From Lepidodermella squamata (lineage: Eukaryota > Gastrotricha), in the NCBI GenBank assembly GCA_047495785.1, contig JBLDXI010000029.1, forward strand, positions 3,844,001-3,908,000: a stretch of DNA of 64,000 nucleotides, given 5' to 3'. The number at the start of each line of letters is the position of its first letter. Position 1 is the first letter of the stretch. Below are positions 1-11,500 of the stretch, piece by piece. Made by a program: the position numbers and the translations under genes. The notes under the pieces were generated by a model. That model made no database searches and was not told the origin of the DNA. It saw only the letters and a list, made by a program, of their open reading frames with translations.

Positions 1-801
1 CGCGACCTTCATTTTTATTCACTCATCGCCCTATCCGCCCATAGTAATTTTTCCGATTTTTAATTATTTTCTAAAATTCCCAGAGAAAATCTTTCATTTC
101 CCAAAAATTTTAAACAAATTTACCGGAATAATAGAAGCGCTCCTCTATCGAATGAGTCCCGTCTCATGAGACGGTTTTTTCCTAAATTTATTAAAATTTT
201 CTTAAAGTTTGTCACTTTTACGAAAAATTGCCATTTCAAGACTTTCAGGACGGTACAATTTTTCATTTTAAGCCGAAAAATTCCGAAAAAAATACTATGA
301 TCTTATTTGATTTTTTCTCTACCCAACGATATAAAACTCGTAAATGTAATATTGGGCTTTCGCGTAAAAACCCCACGCTCGTGTCGATTCTTTTACGCCA
401 GGAGTTGTTTCCCTGCTGAGATTTCCTTTCGATTTCTATGGTTAATTCAACGTCGTCTATCACCCCCATGAAATGCTACCCTTATCTCCCAGGTACTTTT
501 CCAGTTTCCGTCAAAATTCGGAATAATGGATACATGATTGAAGCAGGAATTTCCGAACCAGGTTAAAGCTGTTTAAAAGGCTAAAGAATCTCTATTTTAC
601 TGAGGTAGGACACTCCTACTGTTAATGCGTCGAAGATTTACAGGGCGCGTCTCTTTTAGTGGTAATAATCTATGCTAGAAATATCATTGTAATATTAGTA
701 GCCAGAATTCGAAGACGTTGAAGAAATCGACACTGAAACAATTCTAGCTGAAAATCATTCTGCAGTACTATAGTCCATCTTCCATTGAGCTTACAAGCAG
801 C
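1..801. other. Upstream flank of CRG-1
   Basis: AT-rich DNA with no supportable gene. The last ~170 bases (about 630-801) are closely similar to the stretches just upstream of CRG-2 (about 8435-8591) and, in part, CRG-3 (about 15235-15364). This makes them the probable proximal promoter and 5'UTR of the two-module genes. The shared part includes the block CCGAAGATTTACAGGGCG (seen at ~8432; one base differs in CRG-1), whose first half also occurs just upstream of the single-module genes. I see no clear TATA box. Positions 1-600 show nothing I can interpret. Confidence 0.5.
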
Positions 802-3800
802 ATGCTATCGAGCATTATTCTGGTGAGATGTTTTGAAAAAGCAATTCATATTTGTTTTGTATATCGGCTCTGAAAAAACAGATGTTTTCTCTTGCATCGA
901 GCGCAATTGGGCAACCCATGGGGAAAAGTAAGTCTCACGAGGTAGTGGAGAGTTTCTTTTTAGAAATGTCTTTTTGATTATTAATGGATTAATTGATAGA
1001 TTGCACGGATGCCTCGGTGCAATGCCCACAGCATCAAAGATGCGAATCCTTCTCGACTTTTGTAAGAAACACTGTGGAACCACTACATCGTTGAGTTTCA
1101 GCACGCGCGCTAATTGGTCAACGGTATTTGCATTTCGGCCAGTATGCGACTTTCAGGGGGGATGTGGGATCATCTCCCCCAGCTCAGCCGGGCCAGACAG
1201 CAAAATCAGAATTTATCCCACTGTTTTGTTAATTTTGGAAGGTTCTGGGGCGTGTTTTAGTGGAAAATTTCCAAAACTTTCTCGCTTCGCTCGGTTATTA
1301 GCCGAAATGACTCGTCGGCGTGCACGACCAAATAATTTTTTCCATCCCAGGGAGCTCGGGGATCGAAGATCGCACCCTGATTTTGGTCGCGCATTCGACC
1401 AATATGTTTAATGAGAAAATGACATTTCCAAACCACTTGCATAGTTTCAAATGACTACGGCAGTATGTTCGCAAACTCAGTTAAGTACCGGCAATTTTGG
1501 CGGCAGAAAATGTCCCTAACACTCTCGTCGTCTTAATCCAGCCGCACTGCCGGCTTATTTGTACATGTCATCGGCCAAATCAACTGATGTTCTTTGTAAA
1601 CATTGTCTCCTAATCAAGATTTCGACGAGAAAATTCAAAATTAATACCTATTTCCAATTTTCTACGGTGAATGATGCAGAACATTTCGCCGCATTGCGTT
1701 TGAAAGGAGCTAGGAGCTACTCAATCTTTATTATTCATAAGACATTCATCATGAACATATAACATAGTGGCTTCTTTCAAACGCAATGCGACGATTTTAT
1801 GAGACTACCCAAAAGGCACAATTGCAGTCTTGGAACCAGAATCAACTAATTCTAGACAATTGAAAACTGGTGACAATTGAGGGGAGTCATAGAAACGACC
1901 CATTGACCAATCAGCGTGGACTTTCTAGTGGTTTCTTAATGAAGGCTATGCAAAATGCCTGCTTTTCTAATTTACTGCTTATCTAGGATCCACCATGCAA
2001 GTCGAAAGCTTGCGTTTGTGAAGACTGCGCTAAGCGAGCAGATGAAATGGATATCTGTTTTCCGGGTACGTTTTTCCCATGGCATCGGAAAAAAATAACC
2101 TTTTCTTTTATCTTAGTCACTTACGTCAACTTCTTGAGCGACTCATGCGCCCCTAGAGATGTAGTAACCATACCCGGCGCGTCCTGTTTTTCCAAATCGA
2201 ACAAAATCAAGTGCCACCTTGGCAACCAGGGAAATGGCTGCGCCGCTCGGACACGATGCGGCAATGGAGCTTATGGTTATTGCGGTGGTTACAGCCGCGA
2301 ATGCGTGCAAGATTGGTGCGTTTGCGTGGTGGAGAACGAGGTTTTCGACTACAACACCGGCGGCTGTGTCGCTCGTCAAATCGGCGATTTATGCTCGAAG
2401 GATTCTGAATGCGCTATTACGCGCCAATATGGCAAGAAGAACTACTTGGTCTGCCGCAGTGGCAAATGCGCTTGCGATACGGAGCTTTCTGTTGAAACTG
2501 AGTACCGTGATTACAATTCTGAGTGGAATACCTACGATGTCAAGCGGGCTTGTCTGCACAAGAATGCCACGATTAACCTAAAACAGGGCGAGAAGTGCGA
2601 CCTTCCTGAGAACAGCCGGCCCCGGATGTGGATGGACTTCAGATGGCAATTTAACTGGGATGACGGCACGGTTCACGTTTGCGAAAAATCACTGATTTGC
2701 TTCGCTTGTATGGAAGATGGCAGTGTGGGGTTGTGCCGTGAGTTTTGAGGTGGCTTTTCAATGTGAATTCGACCCTGGGTGGTTTATTTACCTTTTTAAT
2801 ATGTTTCTGCTTTTTTGACCATAATTTTTAACCGGATTTCTACTTTTATAACCGCCCGAGTAACAGTGCTTTTACCGGCGAGGGGGAGGGGGCTCCGGCT
2901 GCATTTGAAAACCACCAGTTTGAAGGACGACGTGGCGTCAATGCGGCAAATTTAATAGATTTTCAATAATCATATTATTATAGACGCTGCTTGGTGGGTA
3001 AAACGAAGTTAGGCAGCTATCAAAGTCTGTCTTGGATGCTGCGTTACTGCTAAGATACATGCTGGGATGTCCACTTATTAACAGGCGTTGGTTATTTGGT
3101 TGTTAAATCATAAACAAATACCCGGGGAAAAAATTGAAAACCACCCTGTGAAAGCTGCAGTAAATACCGTGAACAGCTCTGATTTCTCCGCACTAGGCAA
3201 GTTTAATGGACCCATCGGAAAGACGGCTGATCAATGCGGGCGTAAACAATTCGTCTATTCCGGTCCGAAGCCCTCAGAAAGTGCTCCATTCAAGAGCCTT
3301 TCGAGGCAACGCCTGATCACAAGTGAGAACACAGTGATGCACTGTATAGTTTCGTTAATAAATTTATTTATTAATAGATTGCACCGATGCCTCGGTGAAA
3401 TGCCCACAAAATCAAAGATGCGAAGCCTTCTCCACTTTTGTAAGGAATTTCTTTGATTCGCCAATTACCTGCTTCTCTGTTTACAACCCTAAATAATCTA
3501 GGACCCACCATGCACGTCGAAAGCTTGCGTTTGTAACGACTGCGCCCTGCGACCATTGGAATATGGCGATGAATGTGTTCCAAGTATGTTTTTTTCTATA
3601 TAAAACCGTACAATGTTTCTTTTCTTCACCATGCAGCTACCTACATCAACTCCTTAAACTCTACCTGCACATCAACCCCTTGCGAGGTTGTAACCATACC
3701 CGGCTCGGCCTGTCATTCACCATCGAACAAAACCCAGTGCCTTAATGGCACACAGGGCAATGGTTGTAATACTGTGGCAAGATGCTCATCTAACGAAGAT

Positions 3801-4549
3801 TGTTTTGGCAGCGACCGCATTTGCGAGCAAGGTTGGTGCGTTTGCAAGTTGAAGTACCAAGTTTTCGACTACAACACCGGCAGGTGCGTCGAACCTCAAA
3901 TCGGCGATTCGTGTTCAAATAACACCGACTGTACTATTTCGTCCGATATTAAGAACTTTTTGGTCTGCCGCAGTGGCGAATGCGTCTGTGATACGAAGTA
4001 TTCTGTTGAAACCGAGTACCGTGAATACAATCAGGAGTGGAATAGCTTCGACGTCAAGCGTGCCTGTATTAGTGAGGAGTCCACTTTTAACCTGAAACAG
4101 GGCGAGAAGTGCGACGTTCTCGTAAACAGCCGGAAGTGGAACTTGAAGTGGAGACCGGAGTGGACTTTTAATAGGTACTTGCGGCCCTGGGAAGACAGCA
4201 AGATTCGGGTTTGCGAAAAATCACTGATTTGCTTCGCTTGCATAGAAGATGGCGACGGGGGACTGTGCCGTGAGTTTTGAGGTGGCTTTTTAATTCGAAT
4301 ATGACCTTACCATTAATAATAGGCAAGTTCAATGGAACCATTGGAAAGTCGGCTGAACAATGCGGGCGTAAAGAATTCGTCTATTCTGGCCCGAAGATGT
4401 TAGAAAGCGCTCCGACTAGATCCGTTGCCAGGCAACGCCAACTGACAAGTAAGCACAACGATACAATTGCCGGAAAGAACGACGTGACTTCGGCTGTGCC
4501 CTCAGCCACTATCCTGGCTGCTGTCCTGCTCGTCGTTTCAGCTTCATAG
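802..4549 (+). CDS. CRG-1: two-module Cys-rich secreted protein, GPI-type C-terminus
   Basis: Model: exons 802-822, 882-927, 1000-1061, 1987-2065, 2117-2737, 3197-3322, 3378-3439, 3502-3583, 3637-4269, 4323-4549; 652 residues, all junction phases agree. Exons 1-2 encode a signal peptide (MLSSIIL then MFSLASSAIG). Exons 3-6 are module 1 (to about residue 318) and exons 7-10 repeat the same exon pattern as module 2. Each module has a CTDASV..C block, a DPPC..KACVC block, a long exon with EB/EGF-like Cys spacing, an FDYNTG motif and CRSGxCxCD, then CEKSLICFAC and KFNGPIGK. Exon 6 lacks the hydrophobic tail. Only exon 10 ends in one (AATILAAVLLVVSAS-like, read here as SATILAAVLLVVSAS), as expected for a GPI signal. 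Both modules carry a Trp-rich insert before CEKSL that is absent from the single-module genes. Intron 3 holds a foldback element. AATAAA follows at ~4620. I recognise no named family, and EB-module likeness is inference from spacing. Confidence 0.85.
1070..1941. mobile_element. Foldback-type element in CRG-1 intron 3
   Basis: The left end reads CACTGTGGAACCACT and the right end AGTGGTTTCTTAATG, which are near inverse complements. Further in, CGCGCTAATTGGTCAACGG is the inverse of the ACCCATTGACCAATCAGCG type sequence in the right arm. Homologous elements fill intron 3 of CRG-2 (8864-9492) and CRG-3 (15654-15945), and one lies at 32235-32577. The single-module genes have only a ~50-60 base intron here, so insertion predates the duplication of the two-module genes. 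Ends are approximate. Confidence 0.65.
1154..1379 (+). mobile_element. 226-base CAGGG-ended repeat nested in the foldback element
   Basis: It begins CAGGGGGGATGTGGGATC and ends GGATCGAAGATCGCACCCTG, giving imperfect terminal inverted repeats of the CAGGG type common in hAT-like elements. CRG-2 lacks it at the corresponding place (about 8930-8945), where the flanking words join almost directly. A reverse-oriented relative lies at 35242-35445. No clean target duplication is visible, so the hAT assignment is tentative. Confidence 0.6.
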
Positions 4550-7500
4550 TAACTGAATTGATCGCTCCGGCTGATTTATCTGAGGCAGACTGATGATGAC
4601 GAACCTTTCGAAACGCTAAAATAAATTTGGTAGTCCTAATCTGTAAATCGTAGCCAAACTTTAAATTGTCACTTACGCACCCAACAAATCGTGTAAAGTG
4701 TAAACACAAATGTGAAGCTGTAGCTAGATGCCAGATGTAGTAATTGGCAAGCCGAAACAATAAAATTGCCCCTCTATCCAACGCTATTATGAAGAGCGAG
4801 AATTTGACCATTTTTGACGATCTGATGTCCTCGCAATCAAATAAAGTCTCAGATCTACCACCTTTCCCCGTCTTCCGCCGCGTAAACCACGACTGTCATG
4901 ACCACCACCACGAGTAACACCAGGCGCCCCACGACCGCCGATAGCCAAGCCGCTAATCCCCGGACTAGGAACAACTTAAGCTCGCCTGCCACCACGGCCA
5001 CCGGGGCCTTGACCGGAGCTGTCGCCGGTAGTTTTCATCATTTCTTTCTTCATCCTCATCGTCCTCGCTCGGCTTGGCACGAGTTGGTTTTTTCGACCGC
5101 TTGGATTACTGTTCTTCAACAGTCACGAGGTGATCGGTCCCCTGGGCTCCATTCGGCTGCGTTTCTAGTTTTACTGCGTTTTACCGCAAGTGCTTTTACG
5201 GTAAAACTAACGCCGCACAAGCATTACGGTGACCTTGTTTGCTTGCTGCGGTAAAATAATTACCGTAAAATGGGGAGTTTTACCGAATCGCTAGTGAACC
5301 CATCATTTCCCACACCATATTGAATATTATAATATCTAAAAATACTGCAGAACTGCAGAAGTCGATGTTATTGTATATATCGTTAGCGTCGTTGAATAAC
5401 TCGAATTTAGGCTTGTTTACATTCTTTTCAAGGCGAAAATTGACAAGTAAAAGTCTTTTGTTTTTTTGTCTCTTCATTCATGTTGAAAAAGCCGCTTTTT
5501 ACATGACACTTTTCACCATGAAACGGATGTAAACAAGCCTAAATCCGAGTTATTCAACGACGCTAACGATATATTGCTCATCAGTGTGCGAAGTAGGATC
5601 CGGGAGCTGAGGTGTTTTCTACTTGTTTTCTAGGACACAGCTGAAGAAACCAAAGGTTCCCACCCTGTGGATTTCCAGCTTCCAGCCTTCCTCTGGTTGG
5701 AGTCTCTGGTTGGAGAGTGCTTTCGTTCCTTACAGATGAAGAAAGAGCTGCCGTTGCTACGCAAGCCGAAGTTAACAGCAGCCTCATTCTCGATCGGCGA
5801 GAAGCCAAGAATATTATTAGTTCATCAACATTGTTCAGCAACAGTGTACCTGGAAACACTCAATTTTCCCTATTCACCTTTCGAATCGTTCAAAATTTTC
5901 CACTGCACCATGAAAATTTTCAGCAATTTCCTGATGTAACCCAAGCCTATTCGTTGGTGTTCTGATGAAATGGCTCGTCTCCTGAAATATGCCGTCGTAA
6001 ACAGCTATTATGATTCGTTTGATGTTGGGGGAATTCATTTTGTTACATGTCGTATGTTGGAGTTCATTCATTAAAAAATTACTTTCTCTTTTACTTTGGC
6101 CTGGTATTTTAATAGTAATCCTCTCAACCCTTTCACGGCTGGAAGGACGATTTCGGAATTTTGACTTTGAAAATTCGCAGAAAATTGAATTTGATGAATT
6201 CTTGATCGCCTTTTTGAGGAATATTGCTTTTCGATGTTGGTTACAAGGTTTTGAGACCAGGGCACCGTTATCTTGCATGGTCAGGACATACTAGCAATTT
6301 GAAAATAATCAACCTGAGATTGGAATTTCGATTTTTTTCAACTTGAAATTTCATAGATTTCTGAGTATTCTTTCATCCGACAACAAATACCACCGTGTCC
6401 GCCAGAGTCTCATTGACCTCTGTGTAAATTGTTTCGAGTTGGAAATAAAAAATGACGACGCTATTGAACTTTAATCAGACCGGCCGGCCTATCCGCCAGG
6501 AATTATACAGGCGGAGTGCGTGATTTTTGAGCTGCAAAAACTGTCGCGAACAAAAACTAGAAAAGCTGAATTCGGATCTGAATGCTGAGCCTCTGAAACT
6601 TTTTTAAACTGACCGTTTTCGGCGATTCAAGTGAGGGAGAATCTTATGGACATTCATGGGAGTAATTTATATCTAAAATTCCAAAACTGAAGACACCTGA
6701 CACAGAAATTAGGGTGCTCGAAAAATCGCCTGAAATTAGCTCGGCGGATAGGACGAATTCGGCCACTTTTTGTGCAGCCTTAACGGTGATAGATAAAGAC
6801 AAACGGCTATCAAAATCGTTATCAAGGCCTTCGAAAACGCCTAAAACTACTGTCAGATATTTTTTCTCCCGCAGATAAATAATTCCGCCATGAAAGGGTT
6901 AAATGGCTAATGTTCCCGTTTCGTAAAATACAGTTTGGAACTCTACATGAAGCCATGAAATCAGAAGAAAAATCATCGCTAAATCGTAAATTATCGATGT
7001 GATTTCTCAGCAATTATGAAAATAAGCTACCCGCTCAAAAATCGCCGGTCAAACCTGCGAAAAGTGCTACGCAGATATTCAAAATTGTTCAGTTTTCAAG
7101 TTTCAAAGTCTAACTAAAAATGCAGCCTATTACGCGCATTCCGGCGCGATTATATGCAATGTTACGATCATGACCTCGTTCTGGCAGAATATTATTGATT
7201 GGTGTGAAAACTAATTTATGAATGGCGGCGCCCGTATGTCTGCTGAGGAGGCGAGTTTTCGCCTCATCGCATATTGCATTATCGCGGCGCGGCCAGTTGT
7301 GTTTTTATGAACATATCAATTTTTGACAGGAAAGTCTGCATTGGCAAGGGAGTGCGCTACCGAAGGCCTTTTTCCATGTAACACCCAGAAAAAAAACGTT
7401 CGTTCCAATTTATGATTCTCTTTAGTTAACTTTCTGCAGAATACCGTGCACCAACTGCAAAAAATCCCTGTTGTTATGCGGAAAATCCTTCTTGTTATGC

Positions 7501-8591
7501 AAGATTAAGCTATTACATTGCTCAATATAGAATTGTCCTAAAAAATTGCTGTGCCAATTCGATATTTTACGATATAATATTCGTAGATCGTCGATACCTG
7601 AAATCGCCGTACTTGATTTGAAACAACTCGTCTTCGACTCGTTCCATTCGTTCAGATATGAACTCTTTACTCATGTTATAGCAGACAAAAATGGAAGGCA
7701 CATACAACGCACATAACGTTTTCATACAGAAAACTTACTGATTGCTCGCATCTCATGCGAAATATTGGACAATATGGGTAAGGCTTCTGCTGCCCGAGAA
7801 AAAGTTACGCCGCTCGCAAATGTATGAATTACTACGCGGCTGCGCTGATGCATGGGTTTTTCCCTTCCTTCCACTTTCAGAGTTTCCCATACTTCTTCAC
7901 TATCACTAAAGTGGCTGGCTTTCTCCTAGTTCCTGAAACTAAATAGTAAAAAATAATGATTGCTGAAAGACGACACACTATACCTTCCATGAACCCGTGC
8001 AGGTTGTCTGTAAACATTTTTTAACTTTAGAGCGTAGTTTGCGCTCAAAATACGAGCGCATCATTTTGTGACCATTATGCATATTAGGCTATTCATCTTT
8101 TCATAATGAATTATTCCCCTAAAGCTTGGTATTTGAAGAACAGTGGGTCACGACTTGAATTGAAATGACATGTGGGGTCACGGAACAAAATTTGCATCAA
8201 GAACCACCGGGCTATTCCTTCGATAATTCGCTTTTTTCTTAAGTATCGGAATCAAGATTAGCTTAGGAAAGTCGCCAGGCTGCCCAAATTATGTTGATCA
8301 GTTCAAACACTCTGCCACTCTGTATATTCCTATTTCCTTTATCGCTATTAGCTTCTTTCTTGTAATATTTCGTCGCATGAGACATTTTCTATAGCTCGTT
8401 CCGATTCTTTTACGCCGAGTTCTGCTAACACGCCGAAGATTTACAGGGCGTGTCTATTATAGTGGTAATAATCTATGCTACCAATAATCATTGTATTAGT
8501 AGCCCGAGTTCAAAGACTTTAAAGAAATCGACATCTGACAAACTGACTGGGAAGCATTCTGCAGTACTCTTCCATTGAGCTTACAAGGAGC
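4550..8591. other. Intergenic part of tandem unit 1
   Basis: There is no supportable gene. Large parts recur downstream of CRG-2: 4550-4900 matches about 12447-12860, 5715-6130 matches about 13730-14195, and 6900-7370 matches about 14205-14690. The segment from CRG-1 to here is therefore one unit of a ~7-8 kb tandem duplication. Unit-specific pieces include a MITE (5377-5572) and a block at about 5160-5290 that repeats TTTTACCG and its complement CGGTAAAA several times. The last ~160 bases are the CRG-2 promoter region. Confidence 0.6.
5377..5572. mobile_element. MITE with ~46-base terminal inverted repeats (copy 1)
   Basis: The ends read ATATCGTTAGCGTCGTTG at the left and its inverse complement at the right. 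About 45 of the outer 46 bases match between the arms. There is no coding capacity in ~196 bases. A second copy sits in CRG-3 intron 5 (18890-19082). The exact target duplication is unclear because the termini are AT-rich. Confidence 0.85.
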
Positions 8592-11500
8592 ATGCTATCG
8601 AGCATTATTCTGGTGACATGTTTCTTTGAAAAAGCAATTCATATATTTGTTTTATATTTCCTCTCTGGAAAACAGATGTTGTGTCTTGCATCGAGCGCTA
8701 ACGGGCAACCCTTGTGGAAAAGTAAGTCTCACGACTTCGTGGAGAGTTTCTTTTTGGAAATGTCTTTTGGATTATTAATGGATTAATTGTTAGATTGCAC
8801 GGATGCCTCGGTGCAATGCCCAAAGTATCAAAGATGCGAATCCTTCTCGACTTTTGTAAGAAACATTATGAAACCACTACATCGTTGAGTTTCAGCACGC
8901 GCGCTAATTGGTCAGCGGTCTTTGCATTTCGGCCGCGCATTCGACCAACATGTTTAATAACAAAATGACATTGCCAAACCACTTGCATATAGTTTCCAAT
9001 GACTACGGCTGCAGATTCGCAAACTTAGTTAACTATAACGGCAATTTTGGCGGCAGGAAATGTCCCTAACACTCTCGTCGTCTAAATCCAGCCGCCCTGC
9101 CGGCATATTTGTACATGTCATTGGCCAAATCAACTGATTTTCTTTGTAAAAATTGTCTCCTAATCAAGATTTCGACGAGAGAATTCAAAATTAATACCTA
9201 TTTCCAATTTACCACGGTGGATGATGCAGTACATTTTATGAGACTACCCAAAAGGCACAATTGCACTGCCTTGGCACCAGCCTCAAAAAATTCCAGAAAG
9301 CGGGAAAGACAAAGTGGAAAACTCGTGACAATCTCATTCAAGGAGTAGAAAATCGCCAAAATTTGCAAGATAGTCCATCGATCGGATTTTCGAAAGCCGC
9401 ATTTCAACCATCATTTTACCAAAAAAATTGAGCGGAGTCATAGAAACGACCCATTGACCAATAAGCGTGGACTTTCAAGTGGTTTCATAGTGAAGGCTAT
9501 GTCTATTTGACTTTTCAAATCTAGGATCCACCGTGCAAGTCGAAAGCTTGCGTTTGTGAAGACTGCGCTAAGCGAAACGACGCACTGGATATCTGTTTTC
9601 CGGGTACGTTTTTCCCATGGCATCGGAAAAATAACCATTTCTTTTATCTCAGTCACTTACGTCAACTCCGTAAACGACTCTTGCGTCCCTGGCGTAGTCG
9701 TAACTGTACCAGGCGCGTCGTGTTATTCCGAATCGAACAAAATCCAGTGCCACCTTGGCAATCAGGGAAATGGCTGTGCCGCTCAGACACGATGCGGCAA
9801 TGGAACTGATGGTTTTTGCGGTGGTTACGACCGCGAATGCGTGCAAGATTGGTGCGTTTGCGTGGAGGAGAACGAGGTTTTCGACTACAACTACGGCAGC
9901 TGTCGTGCACGTGAAATCGGCGATTTATGCTCGAAGGATTCTGAATGCGCTATTAAGCGCGAATATGGCAAGAAAAACTACTTGGTCTGCCGCAGTGGAA
10001 GATGCGCGTGCGATACGGAGGTTGCTGTTGAAGCCGAGTACCGTGAATACAATTCGGTGTGGAATACCTACGATGTCAAGCGGGCTTGCTTGCACAAGAA
10101 TGCCACGATTAACCTAAAACAGGGCGAGGAGTGCGACTTTTTTGATAACAGCCGGCACTGGATGTGGATGGACACTGGATGGCAATGGAAATGGGAAGAC
10201 GGGACGGTTAGCATTTGCGAAAAATCGCTGATTTGCTTCGCTTGTATGGAAGATGGCAACGTGGGCTTGTGCCGTGAGTTTTGCGGTGGCTTTTCAATGC
10301 GACTTTGACCCTGGGTGTTTTATTTACTTTCTTTTATTTTTCTGATGTTTTAACCATAAGTTTTAACCGGGTGTCTACTTTTATGACCGCCTGTGTAACA
10401 GTGCCTTAATCGGGGTGGGAAGGGGGCTATGGCTACATTTGAGAGCCAATAATGCTTTCAAGGACGACTATGGCGCGGTGCTGTGCGTCAGTGCAGCAAA
10501 TTTATTAGATTTTTCATAGATAAGGGTTAACCTTTATCTAGGAGATTTTTAAATATGAAAATATTAGAGACGCTGCTTAGTGGGTAAAACAACGTTTGGC
10601 GGCTTCTGGCAAGCAAAGTCTGCCTTGGATGGTGCGTTACTGCTAAGGTACATGCTGGGATTTCCACTTATTAACAGGCGTTGGCTATGGTTGTTAAATC
10701 ATAAATGAATACTGGGGAAAAAACAAATGAGAGCCACCCTGTAAAACTGCAGTAAACACTGTGCAGAAAACACTCTGATTTATCCGCACTAGGCAAGTTC
10801 AATGGACCCATCGGAAAGTCGGCTGAACAATGCGGGCGAAAGAAATTCGTCTATTCTGGCCCGAATCCCTTAGAAAGTGCTCCATTCAAGAGCCTTTCCA
10901 GGCAACGCCTGATCAAAAGTGAGCGCACAACAATGCACTGTATAGTATCGTTAACAAAATGTTCCATTATTTAATAGATTGCACAGATGCCTCGGTGAAA
11001 TGCCCACAAAATCAAAGATGCGAAGCCTTCACCATTTTTGTATGCGGGCATTCGCTTTGCAAATTACCTGCTTTTCTATTTACAAACCTGAATGTAGGAC
11101 CCACCATGCACGTCGAAAGCTTGTGTTTGTAACGACTGCGCTCTGCGACCATTGGAATACGGTGATGAATGTCGCCCAAGTGCGTTTTTTTCTTTATAAA
11201 ACCGTAGAATGCTTATTTTTTCACCGTGCAGCTACCTACATTAACTCCTTAAACTCTACCTGCACATCCACCCCTGGCGAGGTTGTAACCATACCCGGCG
11301 CGGCCTGTCATTTACCGTCGAACAAAACCCGGTGCCTTAATGGCACACAGGGCAATGGTTGTAATACTGTGGCAAGATGCTCATCTAACAAAGATTGTTT
11401 TGGCAACGACCGCATTTGCGAGCAGGGTTGGTGCGTTTGCAAGTTGAAGTACCAGGCTTTCGACTACAACACCGGCAGGTGCGTCGAACCTCAAATCGGC

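Noticed and set aside
2143-2379. Antisense frames within the large CRG exons
   Set aside because: They recur in each copy simply because the sense sequence is conserved; they are shadows of the plus-strand coding.
4898-5254. 118-codon Thr/Arg-rich frame downstream of CRG-1
   Set aside because: The related stretch in unit 2 (about 12780-12860) does not keep the frame, so it is not under coding constraint.
5160-5290. CRISPR-like array from repeated TTTTACCG/CGGTAAAA words
   Set aside because: Repeats are short, irregular in spacing and of both orientations, in a eukaryotic genome; more likely part of a transposable element.
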